Below are positions 34,379 to 45,398 of a DNA stretch of 64,000 bases, piece by piece (positions within the stretch are counted from its first letter, which is position 1; each line of letters opens with the position of its first letter). This DNA comes from Ctenosaura bakeri (Eukaryota; Chordata; Lepidosauria; Squamata; Iguanidae), in NCBI GenBank assembly GCA_948474755.1, contig CAOLHI010000393.1, positions 1 through 64,000 of the forward strand, in the 5' to 3' direction. The translations under genes and the position numbers were made by a program. A model generated the notes under the pieces. The model searched no databases, was not told the origin of the DNA, and worked only from the letters and a program-made list of their open reading frames with translations.

Positions 34379-35640
34379 TATATTTTCTGAGGGAGGATGC
34401 TTAAGTGGATGATACCAATAAACTTGGGAACTCCATGTTTGCAGAAGAAATCTTTAGTAAAAAATTACCTGGGGCAGGAGGAGCTGAAACAGCCTAATGA
34501 GGATGGGGCATGATTACTAATCACAGAATGCTGGCTGACTAAGGTAAGGGAGTGGAATGGAGTATCATAGGAGAGAACATGGGTGGCTAGACAGAATCCT
34601 AAGCATTAGCATTCCTCCCCATTGCAACATATTGTTCAAAATAACAATAATAATGGAATATTGGAATGAGAGGTTGTAAACGACAAACCTGAAGATCTTA
34701 GACACTTGATTTGGATACTTCCTGGGCATGGTGTCTTTTTCCTTGCCCCTTGGCAGATGCTCTAAGGAGGGCTCTCCTGCCACATCATTTAGCAACAGTT
34801 GTTGAAGATTCGGCATCAAGAGATGTAGCTATGTTGATGGAGCTCCACTGTTGTAGCTACATCCGCTGATGCAACTCCTAAAGACTCCTCTGAGAAGCCA
34901 GGGGGCTGCACCAACATAGAGTTTCTGAGATGCTGGGAGTGTGACAGTGAGTGAAGAGGCATCTATTGTTTTCCTACTGGCAGAGGCATATACCTCGTAG
35001 AGTCTTGTTGTAACTGCTTGTCACAGAGGGCAAAGTGGTAACAGTAGAGAGAACTCTGTCCCATGGCCAGTTTCAAAGGAGGTTTCGATTGCCAGTCTGC
35101 TCACGTTCTGTGCATTGAATGGAGGGAAGACAACATCTTGACTTTTGCTTCAGGCAGCAAGATCTGGGTTTAGCCTTGAATTCACTCCGTGAAGCTGAAC
35201 AGAGTCAGACCAGGCCAAAGCCAGTTCTGTGTTCAATCTGTAATAGAATTTGCACTTGGATGTGTTGGTGGCCACTAGCTTAGTCAAAAGTAGATGTAAT
35301 TACAAGCTTGCAATTAGTAATTGCATGTTTCTTTGTTTTAAATAAATAGCCACAAAGGGAGAGTTCCAAGTTATCCAAAGGGGATGTACATTTTGCACCT
35401 GCTGTGATCCCTCCCTTTGCCCATGGCTGCCATTTGCATTGGTAATATGTAGCCACTGGGAGCTTTCCATTTGATAATGCAAATAGCACTTGATGGGAAC
35501 AAAAAAGCCCTCTTGCCATCCCACGTTCTCTACCTCTATCCCACAGTTCCTGTTTACTGACACAAACACACACGGTCCATTTTCTGTTTTGTTGTTATTG
35601 TTATATCTGTTTTGAGCCCTCCCCATTAAATCAATTCATA
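34379..35640. other. Intron 1 segment, nothing recognised
   Basis: No exon, RNA gene or mobile element recognised. Confidence 0.35.
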
Positions 35641-35652
35641 GAAGAGGTGTAC

Positions 35653-35770
35653 AGAACCTGTGACCTGCCAGATGTTGTTGGGCTTTTTTCTTCCATCAGC
35701 CCCAGCCAGTATTCAGAGGTGATGGAAATGATAGTTCCAACAACATCTGAAGGACCACACGTCCCTTATC
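35653..35770. repeat. Palindromic family B copy
   Basis: Arms CCTGTGACCTGCCAGATGTT GTTGG and CCAACAACATCTGAAGGACC are inverse. The centre has CATCAGCCCCAGCCAGTATT. Fragments of the same family recur through the window, so it is probably a non-autonomous foldback element; not named. Confidence 0.6.
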
Positions 35771-36247
35771 CATCACATCACAGGGAACAGATCTGTCAGA
35801 CTGGTCTGGAACACATGCCAATGCTAATTGGGAGGTTTACAAAGATAAAAACAACTGGTGTAGCAGGGAGAGGTTCAAAGATAAAGAAACAAGATTGGTG
35901 AAGGAAGAGTATTAAGCATTCTTTCTCTTCCTGTCCTTTCTCTGATGCCATTGCCCTATCCCAAGAATCCTTTTTTGGGCACTCCATGCATGTAATTGTA
36001 ACTGCAAGAAGAGAGGAGTGCGGGATTGGCTGTTTCTCCAGTATCATGTCCTCTCTACCAATCTATGGATTGATTGTAAAGGGAAGACTGTTGTACATGG
36101 TAGGCCGGTCTTCCCCAACATGATGTCTTCCCAAGTGTGTTGGACCACATTTCCCAGCTGAGCAAGGCCATTGGCTATGCTGCTTGAGGATGGTGAGCGA
36201 TTTAGCCTAGCACAGCTGGCAGACACTACTGGATCAGAGAGGCTGAG

Positions 36248-36463
36248 CCAGGTTAACACTACACAGTAATGGCACTATGATTCTACTTTAATTCTCATGG
36301 CTTCATCTTATGGAACCTTGGGGTTTGTAGTTTGGGGAGGCGCTAGAGCTCTCTGGCTGAGAATTCTGCATGCTCCTCTCTAAACTGCAAATCAAAGGAT
36401 TCCATAGGGTGAAACCCTGGCAGTTAAAAATGAAATCATAATGCTATAATTCTGCAAGGGGCC
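36248..36463. mobile_element. Foldback MITE family A
   Basis: Contains AACACTACACAGTAATGGCA, GGGGTTTGTAGTTTGGGGAG, then the inverse AAACTGCAAATCAAAGGATT and ATAATGCTATAATTCTGCAA. Ends GGGGCCT. Confidence 0.83.
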
Positions 36464-37033
36464 TAGATCCAGAGGCGAGACAAGCTCAGGAGTGTGTATC
36501 CAATTTTGTTACATTCCAGAGGGTAAGTTGTGCATCCAGCATGCATAGTGCACACATAAGCTGTGTTGCGGTGTGCTTCAGTGGTTGTCACTTGAGCTAA
36601 TCTACATCATTTGTCTGTTTCTTTCTTTTCTTTTTTTTTATGGTTCAATAGATTGGGGGCATTTTCTCAGAATGGTTTGCTATTAAATACAATACAAAAA
36701 TCCTAAATCCACAGAATTTCAACAGAATAACAAAACAAACTAAATAAGAGATAGTTGGTAAAATCTGTACAGTAGTGCCCTTAAAAGGTTTTAAAAGGCT
36801 GGGAGAATTTTTTAAAATGCATTTGCTCCCTGCTAAAGTGATATCAACAGGGGTGCTCAGTGAATTGGGTGACAGCATTCAAAAGATGAGACACTGTAAT
36901 GGAAGGGGTCTTTTCTTGTTTGCCCCTCACCACACCACATAGAGGTAGCATGAACCACATCTTTTCTAGAATAGTATCAATCCTTTGTATTCTGTGGGGC
37001 TGCCAGGTAAAATAAGGGACGGAGCTTCTGTCC
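36464..37033. other. Intron 1 segment, nothing recognised
   Basis: No exon, RNA gene or mobile element recognised. Confidence 0.35.
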
Positions 37034-37041
37034 CTTTAACA

Positions 37042-37607
37042 CAGGGGTAGTCAAATATGGGTTGCATTAGCCCCCTGGAAGTTCTAGGGGGTGTACCCCC
37101 CATCCCCATTATATTTTTGTAATAAAAATGGCTCCAACTCCCTCTGGGGATGGTGAATGGGCATCTTTACCATGTTTTTAGGCTTTCCTGGGTCATTTTA
37201 GGCCCAGGAGAGGCCTTTTTCGTCAAAACCAGAATATGCGGGAAGCAAATTCTCACCTCCTGTTTTGAAAAGAAAAAGGTCTTTAAAAGATATTAACTTC
37301 CCAGGAGACCTTGGAGGAATGCACCCTCCAAAATAATAATGCTCTCTAAAAAGTGTGGGGTCATTTTGCCATTATTTGTGGGGAGGATGGGCCATTTTGG
37401 GCCCAAGTGAGGGCTTTTTAATAGTAGGAAGTGACTGGAAGATGACTTCCTGCTTACTTCCTATTTTAGAAAAAGGCTTCTCCTTGGCCTAAAATGGTCC
37501 AAGGGGGCCAAAAATATGGCAGAATGTTCCCATGCATCCTAGAGGTCACTCTTAGGGGGGTTACAGGAGCTGCATGTGGCCCATAGGCTACACTTTGCCT
37601 ACTTCTG
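37042..37607. mobile_element. hAT-type element H
   Basis: Left end CAGGGGTAGTCAAATATGG pairs with right end GGCTACACTTTGCCTACTTC TG. Flanked by CTTTAACA (37034-37041) and CTTTAATG (37608-37615), an 8-bp duplication with six identities. 566 bp with two GGCCCA-containing internal segments; no transposase frame. Confidence 0.72.
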
Positions 37608-38463
37608 CTTTAATGGTTTTGTAGAAGGGGGAATTTCAGCAGGTGCTCCTTGTCTGACAAACAACACCTTGGTGAAATTCCCACTGTTAAAAGAACAAGA
37701 ACCCCATTCATTATTTTGCCTGGCAACCATAGTATTCTGGCATTGCATCCTTGCTGGTTCTCCAACAGGCATGAACCGCTGTAGGCAGCATGGCCTGTGG
37801 TTATGGATTATGGGAACGGCAGTCCAGAAATATTTGGAGGACCACAACTCTCCATCCTTTTCCCTATTACTTATCATCTTTTTCAGTGTCTGACTTGCTT
37901 TTGCTTCTTGACACATTAAAAAGCAATAAAGGTAAAAGGCAATAGCTGTGATCAAGCAATTGTGCTGAATAAAGTTTGGGAGGGTTAGGTTTACAATTGG
38001 AGTTGAATCTATAAGGCAAGAGGTATTGTAAAACTTGCACGCTTTGACATAGAGCTTTCTTGTGTAGAACATGTAGGTGCTGATTACGTTTTTATTCACT
38101 GTATAGACACTTCTTGCACATGCTCAGAAACACACTGTTTTTACTTTCATGTTCCAAATCTGAGCCACAGGACATAAGCATTAGCTGCTGGATTTGAGTA
38201 TATGTACAATGCATCTTGGCTCACATAACATTATAATTTAATGGCTTGTGGAAAGAGAGGATAGAGAGGTGGAAAGAGTTTATATTTCTGTCCCCTGCAT
38301 CGGAGATGAAGATTGGCAGCCTTGCCTATCCCAAAAAATATTTCCAAGGTGGAGCCTTCAAAACCAGTTTGATTTGGGCTTGTTTCAACATCTGCGTGGC
38401 CACATGCAAAGCCTGTTCTCATGTCTGTCTGTTTGCTGCATTTTATTATACCAACCTTCCCTA

Positions 38464-38578
38464 ACTTGGTGCCTTTCAGATATTTTAGACATCAACTCCC
38501 ATGATCCTTTACCATTGGCCCTGCTAGCTGGGGCTGATGAGACTTGTTGTCCAAAATAGCCCCAGATTTGAGAAGGAT
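38464..38578. repeat. Palindromic family B copy
   Basis: GGTGCCTTTCAGATATTTTA, CATCAACTCCCATGATCC, then GGGGCTGATGAGACTTGTTG and TCCAAAATAG: a decayed foldback of the same type as 35653-35770. Confidence 0.55.
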
Positions 38579-38695
38579 TTGTGTTATATCACTCGAAGAA
38601 AAGATGTCCCAAATGTCTTGACACTAATGTAAATTTGTATTCAAAGGGGTGGGGCATCAGTATTAATCTCTTTTTCTTTTCCTGTTTTCTCTTAG

Positions 38696-38774
38696 ATTTG
38701 CTCCTAGATGACATTGTCCTCACCCACTCGTTGTTCCTGCCCACAGAACAGTTCTTACATCAGCTGCACCAGCA
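38696..38774 (+). CDS. RAPGEFL1: RAPGEFL1 exon 2 (residues 146-172, REM region start)
   Basis: Only 79 nt. It follows acceptor TTTTCTCTTAG. The split codon G|AT gives Asp, then LLLDDIVLTHSLFLPTEQFL and HQLHQ, the conserved opening of the REM/GEF-N domain, which in RasGEFs packs against and stabilises the catalytic domain. The exon ends after CAC CAG CA, leaving two bases. The next genomic bases are ATATCCTT with no GT before an in-frame TAG at 38794-38796, so the boundary is a U12-type AT donor. Residue 172 is His, completed by T from exon 3; I recall Tyr at this place in mammals. Confidence 0.93.
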
Positions 38775-39029
38775 ATATCCTTCCCATATATTATAGAAAG
38801 TCTCTTTAAGAATGGTGGCATCGTGGGAGGTGGGCCATGCAGAGAGATTTTCTTCTAATACATTTAATTGCAGAAATAATTCTATTCCTTTCACCCTTTC
38901 ACGTTCCCCATTGTCACTGCAGAGAGCTTTGTAGATTTTCTTATGCTGATGCCCATCACCCAAGCTGATTCCATAACCCTTATTTTTGTGTGCATTCAAT
39001 TCACCTTTTCCTTTTAAAGCAATTGTGAG

Positions 39030-39150
39030 GTCCTCCAGGTACTATTGGACTGCAACTCCCAGCAGTTGTAGTCATTGCAGTCAGTGATGAGAAACACTGG
39101 GTGATGCATTCGAACAAATGCATTCCAAAAACATCTGTAGGACTGCATGA
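39030..39150. repeat. Palindromic family B fragment
   Basis: GGACTGCAACTCCCAGCAGT and TAGTCATTGCAGTCAGTGAT with nearby CATTCCAAAAACATCTGTAG resemble family B arms. Decayed. The rest of 38800-40690 shows no exon or recognised repeat. Confidence 0.4.
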
Positions 39151-40706
39151 TGGCCACCCCTGTTTTGAAGCAACTCTGTTAGTCCTTATGGCCAAAAAGT
39201 GTTTCAGCCTCATCCTATGAAATCTCAGAAGCTAAAGAGGAGATAGAGCTTCTACTAGTTAGTATTCAATTCAGGGATATATATCTATGGGGGAGGGAAG
39301 GGCCAAATTGAGGGCATTGCCTTTCCAAATAAGAATTCTACCTCCTCATAAGACATTTTCCAGTCTCCTAATTTGTAGCATTGCAGAGAGTAAGACACTG
39401 AAAATCACTCATACCTAGAACATTTAGATTTGTTCTGGTCACACTCCCTCAGTAACTTTGCCTGCTCTTTTTCTTTGGATGCCTAAACTGTACAGTATCT
39501 CTAAATTCTCAAGTGAAATTTTAAGTTACTGCAATGCTAGAAATTTAGGGACTGGAGAAAATGTCACTTGGAGGGAGTAAAATTCTTATTTGGGAGGCAA
39601 TACCCTCATTCCCTCCTTTGCTACACCTCTGGTTCAATGTTTCTGGATGTTTCAATGTTCTTTGACTTGCTGCAGGGGAATGCATTATGCTAATTGATAA
39701 CAGAGGAGAAATTTGTGAAACTTGTAGTTCAAACAGTGAAGTTTCCCCTGCGGTTCTGACTCTGTGATTCTAGGCAAAATCCTATTCAGTCTTTCTGTTT
39801 TGACATCTCCTTATATTAGCATATTCCACATCTGAATGTACAGCTTCCAGTGGGAAGAGAAAGAACTAGTAACCTAGTTTTTATTCAAGATGGATGAGCC
39901 CTTTGTGAGAGACTTCGTAACTTAGTCTTAGAGCTTATGCTTTGCATATATGCGATGCCCGTTCACTTGCTGGCATCTCTAGTTACAAAGTATATAGGCA
40001 TACATTCTCCTTTCTCGGAAGAGAATTCGTGCTTAACAGGACAATGGCTAATCAGGACTCCCTTTGAGCATCCACGTTGTACATCTTCCCTTCATGCTTT
40101 ATGGGCATGTGAGACAAATATGATTACCACAAAATATGAATCAGCTGGCAGGCTCACTGAGTGGTTGTAGGCAAAGTCATTCTCTACACAGAATAGTGAG
40201 ATATCATGGGGAGGGAGCATCACTGAGCCACATCTTTTCAAGCATTTTTCCTAGTAATGTCCACTGAGGAAAAAAAATAGGCAGTGTTTTTCAAGGTTTC
40301 CCCAATCTCAGTTCTGTGTTATTGGATGCTGTTTTAGGGATTCAGGAAAATGATTGCAGTATATGCTGTTAGTAAGATATATTGAAGATGTCCATGTGTC
40401 CCCGGTAAATTGTAATTCTGGCTTCAGCCCAGATAGATAGTGCAGATGCAAAAGAGCCTAGGGCTCCTGTGTCTTTTAAGTGTATGCAAAAAAGAAAATT
40501 TTCATAGGACATACCATGCAAACTAAACGCTGAAATTCCTTCTAACATACACCATACTAAAAGGGCAGGATTGATGTTCTCTTTTGCATCTGGCTACCCT
40601 AAACCAAATCTGTTTTACAGATTGCTGTAATTAATCCTAATTTAGCCCTAATCCTAATTTGTTTAATAAATTGATACTTGACTGTGCTTCATTGAACCCT
40701 ATAGAG

Positions 40707-41407
40707 CAGTGGTTCTCAATCTTCCTAATGCTGCGACCCTTTAATACAGTTCCTCATGTTGTGGTGACCCCCAACCATAAAATTATTTATTTATTATTTA
40801 CAATGCCTCCCCACCCAGCAAAAGCTGCCTCGCCGGCCAAGAACTGTGGGGGAGGGGGCAGGCAGGGAGGGAAAGAGGAGCCGCGTGTCTCCCCCGGGAA
40901 AAAACTCCAAGAACCCCCCCCCGGGCTCTGCTTATACTTCACTCTTGTTTCCGCTGGGGGGGCAGTGTGGGAAAAGTTTCCTGAGTGTCGACCCTGGCCG
41001 GGGGGGGAGGAATCCCAGCGCCTTTGTCTTTTGCGCCGGGCGCAGCTCGCCCCCCCAGAAAAGTGCTGCCTTGTGGCCCCCCAGCCCTTCCGCAGCGCCC
41101 CCCTCCATGGCAAGTGGGGCAGGGGCCGTGGTGAGGGGGGGCCTGCTCCCTGTGCTGCCGCCACCCCCCCAAGCTGGCCCGTCAGACGGGAGGTTCTCCC
41201 GGTAGCAGAGAAGGGGAGCAATTTCAGTCCCTTCTGAACATGGGGCAGGAGGACGCGAGCGCTTGGCTCGCACTTGCGCACCACCAGCGAGGAGGGAATG
41301 GAACCTAAGACCATCGGAAATACGTATTTTCCTATGGTCTTAGGCGACCCTGTGAAAGGGTCGTTCGACCCCCAAAGGGGTCGCGACCCACAGGTTGAGA
41401 ACCACTG
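40707..41407 (-). mobile_element. SPIN-type hAT transposon with GC-rich interior, in the U12 intron
   Basis: Inverted relative to the copy at 894-1508. It starts CAGTGGTTCTCAATCTTCCT AATGCTGCGACCC and ends GGTCGCGACCCACAGGTTGA GAACCACTG, matching the SPIN termini. An exact 8-bp duplication CTATAGAG (40699-40706, 41408-41415) flanks it. At 701 bp it is longer than typical SPIN MITEs. The centre (about 40850-41260) is very GC-rich and different from the interior of the other copy. A 41-bp near-perfect palindrome lies at 41304-41344. No transposase frame. Confidence 0.93.
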
Positions 41408-41539
41408 CTATAGAGGAATGGCAAGTCTAAAATACAAGATTTTGGACAAAGGGGACAGGGATACACACCATATACCAAAAATTGTAAAGAAATATGTCCA
41501 ATCTTAGCTCATTTCACTGGGCAGATCTCAGTCTAACCA

Positions 41540-41670
41540 GGGGTTCTCAACCTTTGGTTTTGAACTTTAGCTCCCAGAATTTTTCATTGTGGACTCTGCT
41601 GGTTAATATTTCTGGGAACTGAAGGCTGAAGTGGTTGGAGGGCCAAATGCTGAGAATCAATAGTCTAACA
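41540..41670. repeat. Palindromic family B-like fragment
   Basis: Starts CCAGGGGTTCTCAACCTTTG and continues with TAGCTCCCAGAATTTTTCAT, CTGCTGGTTAATATTTCTGG, GAACTGAAGGCTGAAGTGG. An inverted-repeat element with a superficially SPIN-like CAGGGGTTCTCAACC start but without the diagnostic GGTCGCGACCCC block. Confidence 0.4.
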
Positions 41671-42745
41671 TAATTCTCTGGTGATTCTACAGTGCAAGTC
41701 CAGTAATATTTTCTCAGAGGTAAATTCGGCTTTGTTCAATGGGACTTCCTAATAAGTATGTTTTAAGACTGCACCTTCAATTATCTTTTGGCCTCTTTGA
41801 TAAACTTCTTTGGAGGCAGATGTTGCCACACGGAGCTTTTGTCAGAGAATGTTAACACCTCTGAAAAATCTGCAGCCTTGGTGAATTTTGTTAATTTCAG
41901 TCAACAGGCAACAATTACATTGTTTATCTCAATTAAGAGCACTCTCAGTTGCCACAGACATGGGTACTGATAGATGGAAAGTTGTTTGTGTTTAAATGGA
42001 ATGTTACCTTTTCTGATTTTGAGATTCCTGCTGATTTCACACACACATTATAGCATTATTTTTAGAGATGAATCACACATGACATTTAGTCTACTTGAAC
42101 GAGCAGTTTCAGCTACTTCTGTCTTTCTACCCATTCCTATACAATCTAGGAAAAGGCTTTATTTTTTTGTTTCCCTTGAATGTAAATAAACTGGAATTTT
42201 CTGGAGACAAAAGCTTGCGGATAGTTACTGTCATTTTAGTTTACATGTTAGTGCTTTACTATGGACTGGGGTTGTTTACAAAGACCAACAAAGGGGCTTT
42301 GAGAAAGTGTCTAGCTTATCATCCAGTAAGCAGTATAGCTGAGAAAGGATTTAAACTTTGATGTTATGGTTCATATTTGACATTTGAACCACTATGTTAC
42401 TGAACTCAGCTGGAATTCTCAGTATACTGGATTCATCATCAGATACCCAGGTCCATAGTTTTGTGGTAATTGGAAACTAAGAGCGATGCGCATTAAAGGG
42501 GACTGGAATTGATACCCTCTAAGTCTCCTTTGCAGCTTTCTCATTCTGCAGAAGTTGTTGGACTGCAACTCCCAGCAGTCTTAGTCAGTCTAGCCAATGA
42601 TGAAGAATGCTGCAAGTTGCAATTCAGTGAGCCATGTTTTGCCCATGCCTGTCATAGCATGTCACTTGGTATTTCCTTCTCTCTTCAAAAGCATTGCCTT
42701 TTGAAATCTGATCACATGATTTGCCCTTGACCTCCCTGTGGCCAC

Positions 42746-42899
42746 TTTTATGACAGCATCGACAATCCCATCACCACCCTGTTGGAAAGAAGGTGAGGCC
42801 ATGCACCGGAAACGAGCAGTTTTGGTTATTTTGCTGCACTTCCTTGAGACATACAAGGGGATCTTGCAGGAAGAGGAGAAAGCAGGCAAAGTCATCAAG
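42746..42899 (+). CDS. RAPGEFL1: RAPGEFL1 exon 3 (residues 172-223, REM region)
   Basis: 154 nt entered through a U12 AC acceptor. Reading: (CA|T) F M T A S T I P S P P C W K E G E A, then the conserved helix RKRAVLVILLHFLETYKGIL and QEEEKAGKVIK. The first 18 or so residues are variable relative to mammals; LLHFLETYKGILQEEE is the conserved core. Donor AAG|GTACTT leaves phase 0. Neighbouring intron 3 is only 355 bp and holds nothing recognised. Confidence 0.93.
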
Positions 42900-43254
42900 G
42901 TACTTTATGGCCTCCTAAGCTTACTCTCAGGGGAACTAGAAACTTACTTTTAAAGAAATTAATAATGTCAGATTGCAATATATTCTACCTATTGTTTTAT
43001 ATAAAACAAAAGCTTATCTTTCTAAGGTGCCAAGTCTTCCTGTGAAGATAGCATAAAAAAGAGGAATGGTGTGGGGGAGAAATGTTGCAGCACCTTTAAG
43101 ACTACCTGGTTTCTATTTTTAAATGAGTGTTCATGGATATAAACCCAATGTTTGGATGCAGTACAGAGTGGTTCTGGTGAATGTAAGGAGATGAGGTACC
43201 CCTCTGGTTGTTGTCAGGGCATGATGGCCCATGTTGTTTTCTTTTGTCTCTTAG

Positions 43255-43352
43255 GATCTTTATCTGCTCATCATGAAGGACTCCTCTCTCTATCAGAAGC
43301 TGGAAGATGAAATTCTGAAGCTACATCAGCTTGTGGAGACAGTTGAACTTAA
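43255..43352 (+). CDS. RAPGEFL1: RAPGEFL1 exon 4 (residues 224-255, end of REM region)
   Basis: 98 nt after acceptor TGTCTCTTAG. Encodes DLYLLIMKDSSLYQKLEDEI LKLHQLVETVEL, the last REM helices. Ends AA|GTGAGC with two bases left, completed by G of exon 5 to Lys. The frame matches on both sides. Confidence 0.95.
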
Positions 43353-44044
43353 GTGAGCAGAGAGCGCAAATAGAAACTGCAGAACATAAGCTGCCTTGTC
43401 ATACTTTGAGGCACTCTTTTAACTACATTAATTACTTTGATGAAGCTTACCAATTTGAAATAGTTTTCTATTTTTGAAAATAGAAAGAAGAGAGAAAAAA
43501 GTTCTAACTTCCTAGAAGTTGGAACTAAGAATCAGTTTTGTCCAGTGGATCAATCTGTTTGTTGAACATGGGCATAATACATATGGTTTACCATCTGAAC
43601 TTAGCAACAAACTCAGGATGAAACTACATGTGAAGCATAGTCACAAGAACCTCCTGTCTGTCTGTCTCAGTCTGTCTCTCACAGACACACACTTAAAAAA
43701 CTATATGAGTCTTGGGAGGCTGGGTGAATACAAGAAGGAACAGTGCTGGAAGAGCTGCTTTCTACTCTTCACTTCTTGGCCATTTTCTTAATCACAATGA
43801 TCCCAGCTTGTTTTGCTCCTTATTGGTATATTTCTCTTTTCCTGTGACTATAGCAGTGGCTTGGAAAGAGGTGGGATTTTGACTAAAAAAAGAAGAGGGT
43901 GAAAAGAGTAATGAGCCCCTCAGTGCCCCCTTATTTGCTTAATTTTGCAACCTCCTATATCTGCCTTTAGTTAAGTAAAATGTATTGTGTCTTTTGAAAA
44001 ATTGTACCATATAGTGTTCAGAGGCAGCTAACAGTAATAACAAT

Positions 44045-44402
44045 ACCCTCCAACATTTCACAGATAAAATCAGGAACATGTGTGGCGAAGCAACATCAGA
44101 GTGTGGTCAAAAGGAAAAAGTTATAAATGAGGAAGAACACACGAGCTAGGAGAGGCTGCAACAGTTTCCTTTTGCTTGAGTCTATTTGAAAGGGCAGATT
44201 CGATCCTCTCTCTCTTTCTGCCTCAGTTGATACAGTGCAAAATACTTTTATGCTCTGAATTCATTCTGCAGCAGTTGAAGCTGAAAACAAAGAGGGAAAG
44301 TGGGAGGAGGAGAAAGACACTTGGACATTTTAAAAGCAGCTGAAAAAGTGGGACAACAGAGGATTAATTGGGACAGGCCAAGCCAAATTGGGATATTTTC
44401 AA
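44045..44402 (+). mobile_element. Unclassified repeat family G, copy 2
   Basis: Starts CCCTCCAACATTTCACAGAT and contains AGGAGAGGCTGCAACAGTTT, CATTCTGCAGCAGTTGAAGC and TAAAAGCAGCTGAAAAAGTG. It aligns along its length with 9357-9720. Confidence 0.75.
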
Positions 44403-44500
44403 AGTATGACTATATATGATAAAACACAGTCTTAGAAATAGCATCAATTCGATGTTCCTACAGTTCTGTAGTGTATTTAGCTTGGTTATTCCTAGATGAG

Positions 44501-44693
44501 ATCCAGCATGGTGTAGTAGTTTGAGCGTTGGATTATGACCCTGGAGACCATGTTTTTTTCCCCAGCTTGGTCATGGAAACCCACTGGGTGACCTTGGGTG
44601 CATCTCACACACGCAGCTCCAGAAAACCCCATGATAGGTTACCCTTAGAATTGCCATAAGTCAGAAATGACTTCAAGGTACACAACAGCAAAA
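44501..44693 (+). mobile_element. tRNA/Bov-B SINE
   Basis: ATCCAGCATGGTGTAGTAGT, GACCCTGGAGACCATG, GGAAACCCACTGGGTGACC, then tail ATTGCCATAAGTCAGAAATG ACTTCAAGG and CACAACAGCA. Confidence 0.87.
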
Positions 44694-45175
44694 ATTCTTA
44701 GGTGACACTCAGCCCTTAAAATGGAAATAATGGTAATTGTGCGTACCCCATCATGTGTGTGTCAGAAGGCAAGCCCATAGAAGATCGAGATTATATCTAG
44801 GTTCTTCCTGTTTGTAGTTTACGCTTTTAATGACTGTGCTTCTGAATAGTGGCTGGGCAACCATGATTTAAGTTGAGGGAGATAAAATGTTGCCATCTTG
44901 CAAGCTAAACAACCTAGCTGTGTCTTTAACGGCATGGATGCAACAGGAGAAATTGCTTTGGTTGGGAAGGCCTACCCAGTGACAGAGCTTGGGGTGTGTG
45001 TAGGTGTGTATGGCCGTGGTATGTGGGGGCATGGCCAAGGCATGTGGGGTGGTGGCGGCTATAAGCCAGGATGTCCCAAAAACACTGCTGCCCAGGGCGA
45101 AGTGCCCTCCCATCCTCCCTTTCTACGTGACTGGGCCAACAGCCTTGTTCTTTCTGTTATTAATTTGCTTTCCTT

Positions 45176-45398
45176 GGGCCTGTTCATACTAAACAGTTAT
45201 AGCGCTATGATTGCACCTGCACTGCACTGGTTGCATCCTGTGGAATCCTAGAGTTTGTAGTTTGTGTGGCACTGGAGCACTCTGGCTGGTAATTTTTCAT
45301 GCATCTCCCTAAACTGCAAATCGTAGGATTACATAGGATCCAACCGTAGCAGTTAAAGTGGAGTATTAGTGCTAGAATTGTGTAGCGGGAATGGACCC
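45176..45398. mobile_element. Foldback MITE family A
   Basis: Starts GGGCCTGTTCATACTAAACA and ends AATTGTGTAGCGGGAATGGA CCC. Inner arms GCATCCTGTGGAATCCTAGA and TAGGATTACATAGGATCCAA. Confidence 0.85.

Larger units (their letters stand above)
3127..38695 (+). other. RAPGEFL1: RAPGEFL1 intron 1 (35.6 kb, GT-AG)
   Basis: Bounded by donor GTAGGG at 3127 and acceptor TTTTCTCTTAG ending at 38695. Phase 1 on both sides agrees. It carries most of the mobile elements in the window. Stretches not assigned to a repeat, for example 12781-15815, 18126-19930, 22984-27370 and 32925-34160, show no exon, RNA gene or other feature I could support. Confidence 0.9.
38775..42745 (+). other. RAPGEFL1: RAPGEFL1 intron 2, U12-type AT-AC intron (3971 bp)
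   Basis: The donor is ATATCCTT at 38775-38782, a full match to the U12 AT-AC consensus. The acceptor is GGCCAC ending at 42745. CCTTGAC at 42725-42731 matches seven of the nine positions of the U12 branch site consensus TTCCTTRAY, with the branch A at 42730, 15 nt from the acceptor end. A GT-AG reading fails: there is no GT before the in-frame stop at 38794, and using the nearby AG (42755-42756) shifts frame into TGA at 42794. With AT-AC, frame and protein similarity continue (HQ-HFMTAS). A SPIN element sits inside. Confidence 0.92.

Noticed and set aside
38775..38796. Exon 2 continuing as HQQYPSHIL and stopping at TAG, giving a short protein
   Set aside because: It would discard the strongly conserved downstream exons. 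The U12 AT-AC reading restores frame and similarity.
40659..41237. 192-codon open frame inside the second SPIN element
   Set aside because: GC-rich filler with proline/arginine bias, crossing the transposon boundary; no transposase motifs.
41540..41670. A third SPIN element (CAGGGGTTCTCAACC start)
   Set aside because: The diagnostic GGTCGCGACCCC and subterminal blocks are missing and no 8-bp duplication is evident; it fits the palindromic family B better.
42757..42796. Exon 3 entered through the AG at 42755-42756
   Set aside because: Shifts the frame into TGA at 42794-42796.
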